A stretch of 9,333 nt of DNA from Thermomicrobiales bacterium (lineage in GTDB: Bacteria > Chloroflexota > Chloroflexia > Thermomicrobiales > UBA6265), in contig JAICJJ010000073.1 in NCBI GenBank assembly GCA_025928535.1, positions 1 to 9,333 of the forward strand, read 5' to 3'. The notes beneath the pieces are model-generated. The model searched no databases, had not been told where the DNA came from, and was given only the letters and a program-made list of their open reading frames with translations. The position numbers and the translations under genes were made by a program. Below, in pieces: positions 1 through 6,067 of this stretch (its first letter is position 1; every line of letters begins with the position of its first letter).

Positions 1-882
1 CAGCGCCGGGTCGTCGCCCGGATCGCGCGACGTGTCGATATTCTGGAACGGGAGCGGATTGGCTTCGACGTGCTGCCGGATCCAGGCTTCGAGGGCGACG
101 AGATCGCGTTGCTCGTTCCACGTGCGGACGCGCCACGTTTGCCAGCCGTGCAACTCGAGCAGCCGATTACGGTTGCGATCGATCGTCACCTGCGGTTGAT
201 GCCAGTGATGCGGCCCGTCGTATTCGATCACGAGCCGGATCGGATGCTCGTCATCCTGTCCCGGCAACTCCAACGCGAAATCGACGCGGCCGGAGCCAAT
301 CTTGTTTGCACCCGGCACATCGTCCCGCGCCATCGTCGCCATCGGCCGCTGCGGCTCGACCCAACCGATCGCCTGTCCGAGCAGCGGCGCCAATTGGCTG
401 ACGAAAAAAGCCGACACCGACCCGCTGTCGGTCAGGTCCGCGATGACGCCGCCATCGATTTCGAGCCGGGGGTCGCCGCGCAGCAACCCGTCGAGCAACG
501 TCTGCGCCCACGCCGGGCCGTGATTCGGATCGACAGCCCGCAGGCGCCAGCCGATCGCGACGGCCGAGCCGGCGGGATCGCAGGCGAGGCCACACGTCGG
601 GTCGATCGCGCCAAGCAGCGCCCGCTCGACCATTGGCGAGGCGAGTGTCGGCCAGCCGCGACAAAGCAGGCCGAGCAGCAACCGACCGACGAACGCCACG
701 TCGTCCGCGGCCGGATCAACCGGCGCCTGATTGCCACGAGCGATCGCGACCGAACTGAGCGCGGCTTGCAATCGCGCTTCGGTTCCGGCGGTCCGGCTGT
801 CGAGCAGACCGTCGATCGCGCTCAGCCGCGCGCCGACACGATAGATTTCCCAGTCCGCCGCGGGCACGTGTCCCCCGTTCAT
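1..882 (-). CDS. Partial protein with a C-terminal DUF559/Vsr-like endonuclease domain
   Basis: The minus strand is open from ATG 882-880 to the window edge, giving 294 codons without a stop, so the C-terminus is missing. Residues about 198-262 resemble the DUF559/Vsr-like branch of the PD-(D/E)XK nuclease fold. VDFALEL (D201) is followed by RLVIEYDGPHHWH (residues 216-228, E220, D222, H225, H226), then TIDRNRNRLLELHGW and WRVR. This matches the family pattern of DF, EYDG-H, D-R-R-L, GW and a closing strand. A DNA-cleavage role is inferred from the fold. The first ~195 residues are acidic and alpha-helical-looking (LLLGLLCRGWP, QTLLDGLLRG) and I do not recognise them. The ATG has no good ribosome site. 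GTG at 867-865 is preceded by GGGGGA and could be the true start. The gene is divergent from nadE across 147 bases. Confidence 0.72.
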   Translation of the reverse strand, partial: MNGGHVPAADWEIYRVGARLSAIDGLLDSRTAGTEARLQAALSSVAIARGNQAPVDPAADDVAFVGRLLLGLLCRGWPTLASPMVERALLGAIDPTCGLACDPAGSAVAIGWRLRAVDPNHGPAWAQTLLDGLLRGDPRLEIDGGVIADLTDSGSVSAFFVSQLAPLLGQAIGWVEPQRPMATMARDDVPGANKIGSGRVDFALELPGQDDEHPIRLVIEYDGPHHWHQPQVTIDRNRNRLLELHGWQTWRVRTWNEQRDLVALEAWIRQHVEANPLPFQNIDTSRDPGDDPAL

Positions 883-1017
883 GGATGATCCGGCGCAGCG
901 AGTCGTATGATCCGGGAGGATAGCAAAGCCGCGGCAAATTGCGCCGAGGTCCCGACGCCCGGTTCCGACGCGGGCGTGGGAAAATGCGCGGCGAGTCGCG
1001 TCGATTCATCCATCGGC

Positions 1018-1023
1018 AAGGAG
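1018..1023 (+). promoter_or_regulatory. Ribosome binding site that fixes the nadE start
   Basis: AAGGAG lies six bases before ATG 1030. The same frame has an earlier ATG at 907, but that extension (residues rich in Ala, Gly and Ser with no family similarity) has no comparable site, so 1030 is preferred. Confidence 0.8.
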
Positions 1024-1029
1024 CCGCGT

Positions 1030-1824
1030 ATGAACGATTCCACCGTGGCGTCGCACGACCTCGCCGACGCGATCGCCGGCTGGCTGCGCGATCGGATGCG
1101 CGACGCCGGCGCCGAGCGGCTGGTCGTCGGCCTGAGCGGCGGGATCGACTCGGCCGTCGTCTGCGGCCTCTGCTGTCGGGCGGCCGGTCCAACGTCGGTG
1201 GTCGCGGCCATCATGCCGGCGCAATCGATCCCCCAGGACGCGGCGGACGCCGAACTCGTCGCCGCCACATTCGGCGTCGAGCCGGTGCGGGTCGATCTGA
1301 CCCCGGTCGTCGCCGCCTTCCTTGCCGCGATGCCGCCCGCGCCGGCGCCAGCCGCCGGGAACGAACAAGCGGCTCGCATGGCGCTCGCCAACGTCAAGCC
1401 GCGGCTGCGGATGACGACGCTCTACTACCTGGCCAACCAATGCAACGGCCTGGTGGTCGGCACCGGCAACAAGACCGAAGCGCGCCTCGGCTATTTCACC
1501 AAGTACGGCGACGGCGGGGTCGATCTTTTGCCGATCGTCGATCTCTACAAGCGCGAGGTGCGCGCCCTGGCGCGGGGCCTCGGCGTGCCGCAGGCGATCA
1601 TCGACAAGGCGCCGTCCGCCGGATTGTGGCCGGGCCAGACCGACGAAGGAGAATTGGGCGCGACCTACGATGCGCTCGACGCGGTCCTGGCCGCGCTCGA
1701 AGCGGGCCAGCCCTATGGCGATCCGGCGCTGCGGGCGGAAGCGACGCGGCGCGAGCGCGCCTCGGCGCACAAGCGCGGCCCGATCCCGGCGTTTCGCCGG
1801 ACGCCGGCCGGCGCGAACGGCTGA
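1030..1824 (+). CDS. nadE: NH3-dependent NAD+ synthetase
   Basis: A 264-residue cytoplasmic enzyme that amidates deamido-NAD to NAD+ using ATP and ammonia, the last step of NAD biosynthesis. The N-type ATP pyrophosphatase motif SGGIDS is at residues 36-41. NVKPRLRM is at 121-128, GTGNKTE at 144-150, GYFTKYGDGGVDLLPI at 154-169, and APSAGLWPGQTDEGELG at 194-210. The C-terminal HKRGPIPAFRR closes the fold. Length fits the single-domain form. There is no nitrilase/glutaminase domain, so it must use free ammonia or a partner amidotransferase not seen here. A TATGAT at 906-911 could be a -10 box, but I see no matching -35, and it would leave a leader of about 110 bases. Its TGA stop abuts the stop of the opposing MFS gene with no spacer. 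Confidence 0.96.
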   Translation: MNDSTVASHDLADAIAGWLRDRMRDAGAERLVVGLSGGIDSAVVCGLCCRAAGPTSVVAAIMPAQSIPQDAADAELVAATFGVEPVRVDLTPVVAAFLAAMPPAPAPAAGNEQAARMALANVKPRLRMTTLYYLANQCNGLVVGTGNKTEARLGYFTKYGDGGVDLLPIVDLYKREVRALARGLGVPQAIIDKAPSAGLWPGQTDEGELGATYDALDAVLAALEAGQPYGDPALRAEATRRERASAHKRGPIPAFRRTPAGANG

Positions 1825-3135
1825 TCAGTCGCCCGGCTCGAGCGCGGGCGGGCGACGCCGCGGCGTGATCGGGACGCCCGCGACGTGGCCGAGGACGGCG
1901 ATCAAGGCGACGGAGCCGACCGTCGCCGCGCCGCAGATCGCCAGCGAGCCGGGCGTGCCGATCCCGTTGGCGATGCCGGCCGCGAAAAGCGCTCCGAATG
2001 GGCTCGTGCCGGTGAACACCGTCGTGTAGACGCTCATCACCCGGCCGCGCAACGGATCGGGGGCGATCGCCTGAATGCGGGTGTTGGCCATCGCCGAGGT
2101 GGTCGTCATCGAAAAGCCGAGTCCGGCCAGAATCGCCATCAGGATGAGGATCGGAAACAACCCGACGCCGGCTCCGAGCAAAACCTCGAGCGCCCCCAGC
2201 GCCAGCGCCGCGCCGAGCACGAGATGCCAGGCCGGCAACCGCCCAATGAAGGCGATGCTGAGCGCGCCGGTGAGCGAGCCGACGCCGAGCGACGACATGA
2301 GAATGCCGAAGCCGCTGGCGCCGACGCCGAGATCCTGCTTCGCCAGCAACGGCACCCAGACGTTGAAATTCATGCCGAACGCGGCGACGAGCCCGATCAG
2401 CAGCGTCGGCAGGTAGATCGCCGGCGTGCGCCGGACGAACGACAGTCCTTCCCGCAACCGCTCCAGATGGCTGCCGCTCAACGCAAGGGGCCGATCGGTC
2501 AGATGCATCAGCAACATGCCGCCGATGACGGCGATGTAACTGACGGCGTCGATGGCGAAGCACGCCGCCGTGCCGACCGTGGCGAGGAGAACGCCGGCGA
2601 TGGCCGGGCCGACGATGCGGGCGGCGTTGAAGACGGACGAATTGAGGGCGATGGCGTTGGTCAGGTCTTCCGGCCCGACCATCTCGACGACGAACGCCTG
2701 CCGCGTCGGCATGTCGAAGGCGCTGACCACACCGAGCAGGAGCGCGAGTGCGAAGACATGCCAGAGCTGGATCGCCTGCGTCCAGATCAGGATGGCGATC
2801 GTGGCCGAAACGAGGCCGTAAATGCTCTGGGTGACGACCAGCACCGATCGTTTCGGGAAGCGGTCGGCGGCGACCCCGCCGACAAGGCCGAGCAAGAGCA
2901 CCGGCGCAAACTGGCAAACGCTGACCAAGCCGAGCATGACCGGCGACGTGGTGAGCGAGAGGATCAACCACGATTGAGCCAGCGTCTGGATCCAGGTGCC
3001 GGTGATGGAGATGAGTTGCCCCGAAAAATAGAGCCGGTAGTTGCGGTGACGAAAGGCGGCGAAGCCCCGCGGCAGCCGAAAGCGCGTCGGAGGCCGCGGC
3101 GCGGGCGCGACGGCCGAACCGCCGGCGGTCGTCAT
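1825..3135 (-). CDS. MFS transporter, DHA3/EntS-like drug or siderophore exporter
   Basis: A 436-residue inner-membrane secondary transporter with about twelve hydrophobic segments. The N-terminal FRHRNYRLYFSGQLIS (28-43) and TWIQTLAQSWLI (47-58) are typical of the MFS_3/DHA3 group (EntS and macrolide-efflux relatives). Motif A, GGVAADRFPKR (86-96), sits in the loop after the second segment. FDMPTRQAFV follows the fourth. The group generally exports small molecules by proton antiport; the substrate cannot be read from sequence. The start at 3135 is chosen because GGGAGG lies seven bases upstream. An upstream ATG at 3243 would overlap marR and add an Arg-rich tail with no similarity. It follows marR on the same strand after 49 bases, so a repressor-exporter operon is likely. 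The stop directly abuts that of nadE. Confidence 0.92.
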   Translation of the reverse strand: MTTAGGSAVAPAPRPPTRFRLPRGFAAFRHRNYRLYFSGQLISITGTWIQTLAQSWLILSLTTSPVMLGLVSVCQFAPVLLLGLVGGVAADRFPKRSVLVVTQSIYGLVSATIAILIWTQAIQLWHVFALALLLGVVSAFDMPTRQAFVVEMVGPEDLTNAIALNSSVFNAARIVGPAIAGVLLATVGTAACFAIDAVSYIAVIGGMLLMHLTDRPLALSGSHLERLREGLSFVRRTPAIYLPTLLIGLVAAFGMNFNVWVPLLAKQDLGVGASGFGILMSSLGVGSLTGALSIAFIGRLPAWHLVLGAALALGALEVLLGAGVGLFPILILMAILAGLGFSMTTTSAMANTRIQAIAPDPLRGRVMSVYTTVFTGTSPFGALFAAGIANGIGTPGSLAICGAATVGSVALIAVLGHVAGVPITPRRRPPALEPGD

Positions 3136-3142
3136 CGCGCGG

Positions 3143-3148
3143 CCTCCC
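3143..3148 (-). promoter_or_regulatory. Ribosome binding site deciding the MFS start
   Basis: On the minus strand GGGAGG lies seven bases before ATG 3135-3133, within the 49-base marR-MFS gap. It supports a start 36 codons downstream of the longest open frame and separate translation of the exporter from the shared message. Confidence 0.75.
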
Positions 3149-3184
3149 CGAGTCGAAGCCGCCGCGCCGCCGGGACCGCCCCGC

Positions 3185-3691
3185 TCACGCTCCCGCCTCC
3201 GTCGCCTGCTCGTCGACGTCGAGCATCGCCGCGAGGTCGCCAACCGCCGCCAGCAGCCGCCCTTTTTGCTCGGGATTCAGATGCCGGAGCAACCCGCGGA
3301 GCCGGTCGTGCAGGATCGTCTCGTAGCGCGCCAGCAACGCCCGGCCGGCCGACGTGAGGACGAGGCCGATCTGGCGCCGGTTGCCCGGGTCGGGTTGCCG
3401 CTCGACCAGCCCCCGCTCGACCAGCCCATCGATCGTGCGCGTCATCGTCGGCGGAGTGACCAGGAGCGCGCGGGCGAGCCGGGTGGTCAAGGCCGGCCCG
3501 TCCGCCTCCGCCATCAATTGCAGGCAGCGCAGTTGGGAGAGCGTCAGCCGGTCTTCCCCTTCCGCCGCCGTCAAGGTCTGCCGCAGCATCCGCATGTAGC
3601 GGGGCAGCGCCGTCTCGAGGGCCGCGATCAGGACGTCGTCGCGGTCGGCGTTGGTCGGCGAGCGATGGGTTGGGGAACTGGCGGCGGGCAT
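3185..3691 (-). CDS. MarR-family transcriptional regulator
   Basis: A 168-residue winged helix-turn-helix protein, normally a dimer that represses until a small aromatic ligand binds. LTLSQLRCLQLMAEADG (49-65) forms the first DNA-binding-domain helices. TTRLARALLVTPPTMTRTIDGLVERGLVER (69-98) covers the recognition helices. The wing is DPGNRRQIGLVLTSAGR (101-117); an Asn at 104 stands where many members have Asp. Long helices at 18-43 and 119-160 fit the dimerisation domain. The MFS exporter follows after 49 bases, the classic MarR arrangement, so autoregulated control of efflux is inferred. The ribosome site before the ATG is weak (GGA six bases upstream). A TATAAT promoter overlapping repeats lies about 55 bases upstream. 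Confidence 0.93.
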   Translation of the reverse strand: MPAASSPTHRSPTNADRDDVLIAALETALPRYMRMLRQTLTAAEGEDRLTLSQLRCLQLMAEADGPALTTRLARALLVTPPTMTRTIDGLVERGLVERQPDPGNRRQIGLVLTSAGRALLARYETILHDRLRGLLRHLNPEQKGRLLAAVGDLAAMLDVDEQATEAGA

Positions 3692-3732
3692 GCGACGTCC
3701 GGCAATACGAAGGGCGCGATTGTTGCGAGGGC

Positions 3733-3755
3733 TAACGATAAGCGATTATAACGAT
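3733..3755 (-). promoter_or_regulatory. Putative marR promoter and operator
   Basis: On the minus strand the block contains a perfect -10 hexamer, TATAAT (3750-3745). No convincing -35 is visible. Overlapping it on the plus strand is the inverted repeat ATAA-GCGA-TTAT (3738-3749). Two exact copies of TAACGAT (3733-3739 and 3749-3755), 16 bases apart, flank it. This AT-rich island is conspicuous in GC-rich DNA. Transcription would start near 3738, giving a leader of about 47 bases. A repressor bound here would cover the -10 box, which fits MarR autorepression. The promoter is fairly well supported; MarR binding is inferred. Confidence 0.6.
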
Positions 3756-3801
3756 CCCGGCAACCCTCTGGCGCGGTTCCTCTGCATGCTGCGCTCCCCA
3801 T

Positions 3802-3889
3802 CGTCATCCCACACCGAGTTCGCCATCATGCCGAGGCGCCTCCACCGTCATGCCGCGCCCCGCCACCGTCATCCTGAGTGGTCATGCCG
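3802..3889. repeat. Degenerate ~22-base tandem repeat built on CGTCATSCC
   Basis: Four units start at 3802 (CGTCATCCCA), 3824 (CATCATGCCG), 3846 (CGTCATGCCG) and 3867 (CGTCATCCTG), with steps of 22, 22 and 21 bases. A further GGTCATGCCG follows at 3880. The unit ends are also alike (TTCGC, TCCAC, GCCAC). The sequence between is too degenerate for an array under selection. The same CGTCATCCTGAG word begins the element at 9219, so this looks like decayed copies of that family. Confidence 0.6.
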
Positions 3890-3950
3890 CCGGGCGGCGG
3901 CGCCACGGCATGAAGAACCGAGTTTTTCACGGCAGCCGCAGCGAAGGATC
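3867..3950. repeat. Broken copy of the CGTCATCCTGAG/AGCGAAGGATC repeat arm
   Basis: CGTCATCCTGAG (3867-3878) and AGCGAAGGATC (3940-3950) match exactly the two halves of the left arm of the element at 9219-9246. There they lie three bases apart; here 61 bases separate them (3879-3939). The separating segment carries its own hairpin (3882-3913). Either something inserted into the arm, or two decayed copies fused by deletion. Confidence 0.6.
3882..3913. repeat. Strong hairpin inside the broken repeat
   Basis: TCATGCCG (3882-3889) and CGGCATGA (3906-3913) are perfect 8-base inverted copies around a 16-base GC-rich loop that can itself pair (CCGCC with GGCGG). It has no T-run, so it is not an obvious terminator. 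It lies about 190 bases upstream of marR. It may be a structural part of the repeat family. Confidence 0.55.
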
Positions 3951-4026
3951 CCGTTATTCTTGCCGATAGAGGACGGGGCGCCGCGACAAATTCGGCATGG
4001 CGGTGAGTTGCGCGACACGACGATAG

Positions 4027-4072
4027 GGCGCCGTAGCATGATGACGGCGCCACGGCATCAGCGGCGCCGTAG
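4027..4072. repeat. GGCGCCGTAG direct repeat with an inverted copy of the core between
   Basis: GGCGCCGTAG occurs at 4027-4036 and 4063-4072, 36 bases apart. ACGGCGCC, the inverted core, lies between them, together with CATGATGACGG (4037-4047), a reverse-strand form of the CGTCAT word seen at 3802-3889. Either outer copy could pair with the middle one. No function can be assigned. Confidence 0.45.
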
Positions 4073-4232
4073 GCCGATCAGTTGGACGCCGTCGCCGTCT
4101 CCATGCTCGACGTTTCCCCGACGCCCAGCGCGACCGCCTCATCCGTCGCGGCGGCGATCCCGCCTTGCTAAACCACCATATCGCCTTCGCCGACTGAATC
4201 GGCTGGAACGACGACCACCGCGGTGAAGACGC

Positions 4233-4252
4233 GCGAGCGGCGGCATGCTCGC
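4233..4252 (-). terminator. Possible hairpin terminator after the DoxX gene
   Basis: GCGAGC (4233-4238) and GCTCGC (4247-4252) form a 6-base stem with an 8-base loop, starting seven bases past the DoxX stop. No clear T-tract follows on the minus strand, so it is at best a weak intrinsic terminator or a 3'-end stabiliser. Confidence 0.25.
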
Positions 4253-4258
4253 CCCGAG

Positions 4259-5092
4259 TTAGCGCGGCGGGCGAGGCGCGCCAGCCTCCCGCTGATACGC
4301 CGACCCGTAGACCGAACCGCGTTCCCAAGGCGTGCCGAGCAGCGGCAGCAACCAGCGATCCAGGCCCCAGTAGCCAGCGGTGCGCCACGCCAGCACCAGC
4401 AGCACGCCGAGCCCGAACAGCACCGGGTTCGAACTGGCCGACCCAGCCAGACCGAAATTGAAGTTGAGCAGCGTGCCGAAAAAGGCGGCGAGTCCAACCA
4501 GCCCGCCGACGATCAGGCCGAGGCCGATCAGGATTTCGCCCGCAACGACCAGCTTGGCGAACCAGGTCTGCCAGCCGTTGTCGAGCATGTAGTGCAGGAG
4601 ATTCCGGTACCAATCGAACGTGATCTGGCCCTGCCCCTGTTCGTTGACCGTGATCGCGCTCTTCCAGAAGCCGGCCAGCGCGGCGCCCGACTCGGTCCAG
4701 GCCGGAACGCCGACCTTGTGCAGCACGGCGCTCAACCAATCGCGCCCGACGAAGAAGCGCAATGGCAGCCAGAGCAGGGAGACGAAGACATTGCCGAACA
4801 GCAGTTGCGAGAGCAGCGGCTCGGAGACCTGACCCGGCGTGGCGATGTCCGGCGGAGAGACGAGCGTCAGGCCGCCGCGTGGCAGCCGGCTCGCCTGAAC
4901 GACGCCGACGGCGACGATGACGAGCGCCAGGAGATAGGTGATCAACGGCGAATCGATCCAACTCGCGCCGTTCCAGAGCGGGCCGGTCAGCAAGCCGTCG
5001 CCAAACAGCCAGGAAAGCGCCAGAAAGAGAATCGTCGCGACCGCCGTCAAGGCGTACGTCGTGGACGACGTGATCGATGTCGACGTGTCCAT
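4259..5092 (-). CDS. DoxX-family integral membrane protein
   Basis: A 277-residue membrane protein. The DoxX/DoxD-like core spans about 95-253: LRFFVGRDWLSAVLHKVGVPAW (111-132), GFWKSA (141-146), FDWYRNLLHYML (159-170), a helix with GEILIGLGLIVGGL (185-198), FFGTLLNFNFGLAGSASSNP (204-223) and AGYWGLDRWLLP (239-250). These are hallmarks of the actinobacterial/Chloroflexi type. Founding members are the DoxD/DoxA thiosulfate:quinone oxidoreductase subunits, but most DoxX relatives have no proven reaction, so no substrate is assigned. Two extra hydrophobic segments (about 13-31 and 49-68) precede the core. The start at 5092 is chosen for GGGGGGAA just upstream; an ATG at 5149 would add a basic, unsupported extension. 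No redox partner gene is adjacent. It is divergent from the NTF2-like gene. Confidence 0.85.
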   Translation of the reverse strand: MDTSTSITSSTTYALTAVATILFLALSWLFGDGLLTGPLWNGASWIDSPLITYLLALVIVAVGVVQASRLPRGGLTLVSPPDIATPGQVSEPLLSQLLFGNVFVSLLWLPLRFFVGRDWLSAVLHKVGVPAWTESGAALAGFWKSAITVNEQGQGQITFDWYRNLLHYMLDNGWQTWFAKLVVAGEILIGLGLIVGGLVGLAAFFGTLLNFNFGLAGSASSNPVLFGLGVLLVLAWRTAGYWGLDRWLLPLLGTPWERGSVYGSAYQREAGAPRPPR

Positions 5093-5410
5093 CGTGTTCC
5101 CCCCGCTTGCGCGCCGTCCCGAACGGCCGATGCGAGCCCTCGCCGGCAACGGGAATCGACTGCATCATGGAGCGCATGTCCTGCGCCGGGGTTTGATTTC
5201 CGGTCGGCGCGGTGGGCGCGAATCCGCAACCGATGGGACTGCTGCCGCCGATTCAGGTGCGACCTGAGCGCGAACCGTTGCATCAAATCGAAGTGACCGC
5301 GAAGATGTGACGCGGGCGCGACGCGGGCCGATTTTCACCGTGCCAGGAATGGGCCCAATACGGGCGGGTCGCGATCGATGCCGGGCGCCGGCGAGAGCGA
5401 GGAACGACCG
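5093..5410. other. Divergent spacer without a recognisable gene
   Basis: These 318 bases separate the start codons of the DoxX gene and the NTF2-like gene, so they must carry promoters in both directions. I see the two ribosome binding sites at the ends (GGGGGGAA at 5104-5097 on the minus strand and AGGA at 5400-5403 on the plus strand) but no convincing -10/-35 pair. A GACGCGGGC pair at 5309 and 5320 is the only short repeat. Open frames here are shadows of flanking genes or Arg-rich. Confidence 0.6.
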
Positions 5411-6067
5411 ATGCGATGGCTGGTGTTCGCCGGCGTGGCGCTGATCGTCGCCGGCAAGGCGCCCATGGCGTTGGCCCAAACGCCGGCGGCGGTCACGCCG
5501 GAGCCGCTGCCCGCGTGCAGCGTCGCGCCGCGGCCGATCGACGCGACGCTGGCGCTTTGGTTCAGCCCGAACGCGACGCCGGTCGCCACGCCCGTGCCCG
5601 CCACGCCGCTGGCGTCGGCGCCGGAAATCCCGACCGGCCAGCCGGTCGATGCCGGGACGCAGGCCGCGATCGAGACGACGCTCCGCGAGGTGGTCGCCTG
5701 CGGCAACGCCGGCGACTTCGCCCGCCGGCTCGCCCTCTTCACCGATCGGTTCGCCCGTCAGTTCGGACCGCCGTCGGGCGTGACGGCGGAGGCCGCGCGC
5801 GCCGCGCTCGCCACGCCCCAGCCCGTGCCGGCGACGCAGGCGGCCGCGATCGTCGCCATCGACCAATGCCGGCAGTTGGCCGATGGCCGCGTCGTCGTCA
5901 CGCTGACGCTCGACGACCCGACGGCGCGGCCGCGGCGGCAATCGCTCGAGGCGTTCCTCGTGCGTTCCGACGACCGCTGGCTGGTCGACGACCTCGTGCC
6001 GATCGTCACGCCCGCGACGCCAATCGCCACCCCGATCGCCCGGGCGACGCCAGCGACCAGCAGCTAG
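5411..6067 (+). CDS. Secreted NTF2-like (SnoaL-fold) protein with Thr/Pro/Ala linkers
   Basis: A 218-residue protein of unknown function. Residues 1-22 form a signal peptide ending in ALA before Gln23. Residues about 55-72 are a low-complexity ATPVATPVPATP linker. Residues about 85-197 look like a compact NTF2-like alpha+beta cone: IETTLREVVACGNAGDFARRLALFTDRFARQFG is the helical start, followed by LADGRVVVTLTLDDP (156-170), AFLVRSDDRWLVDDLVPI (181-198) and paired strands. The DGRV and RWLVDD features recur in exported Chloroflexota proteins. The C-terminus (200-218) is a second Thr/Pro/Ala-rich tail. Catalytic residues are not evident; ligand binding is possible. The start is set by AGGA seven bases before ATG 5411; an upstream ATG at 5378 would bury the signal peptide. 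The TAG stop is shared with the opposing DUF421 gene. Confidence 0.75.
   Translation: MRWLVFAGVALIVAGKAPMALAQTPAAVTPEPLPACSVAPRPIDATLALWFSPNATPVATPVPATPLASAPEIPTGQPVDAGTQAAIETTLREVVACGNAGDFARRLALFTDRFARQFGPPSGVTAEAARAALATPQPVPATQAAAIVAIDQCRQLADGRVVVTLTLDDPTARPRRQSLEAFLVRSDDRWLVDDLVPIVTPATPIATPIARATPATSS

Larger units (their letters stand above)
3692..4258. other. Gene-free, repeat-rich spacer between marR and the DoxX gene
   Basis: I find no convincing gene in these 567 bases. Open frames crossing it are Arg/Pro-rich with no family similarity, and one overlaps marR. It holds the marR promoter at its left end, then degenerate copies of a dispersed repeat (3802-3950), a GGCGCCGTAG repeat pair (4027-4072) and a small hairpin after the DoxX stop (4233-4252). 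A short minus-strand frame at 4078-4218 has coding-like third-position GC but is split by a TAG. Confidence 0.7.

Noticed and set aside
70..888. Long plus-strand open frame of 272 codons opposite the nuclease gene
   Set aside because: It is the antisense shadow of the minus-strand gene. The product is Arg/Asp-rich with no family similarity, while the minus frame shows a clear nuclease signature.
906..911. TATGAT as nadE promoter
   Set aside because: No matching -35 at usual spacing and a long leader; kept only as a remark in the nadE entry.
907..1029. N-terminal extension of nadE from ATG 907
   Set aside because: It lacks a ribosome site and similarity to the family, while 1030 has AAGGAG at ideal spacing and gives the normal family length.
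1885..3357. 490-codon plus-strand open frame opposite the MFS gene
   Set aside because: It is the mirror of a membrane protein: a hydrophilic Asp/Arg/Gln-rich product, typical of the complement of hydrophobic codons.
3802..3889. CRISPR array
   Set aside because: The units share only about 9-10 bases, no constant 25-37-base repeat alternates with unique spacers, and no cas gene is present.
3651..4226. 191-codon plus-strand frame in the repeat-rich spacer
   Set aside because: It overlaps the marR start, is Arg/Pro/His-rich, has no ribosome site and crosses several repeats.
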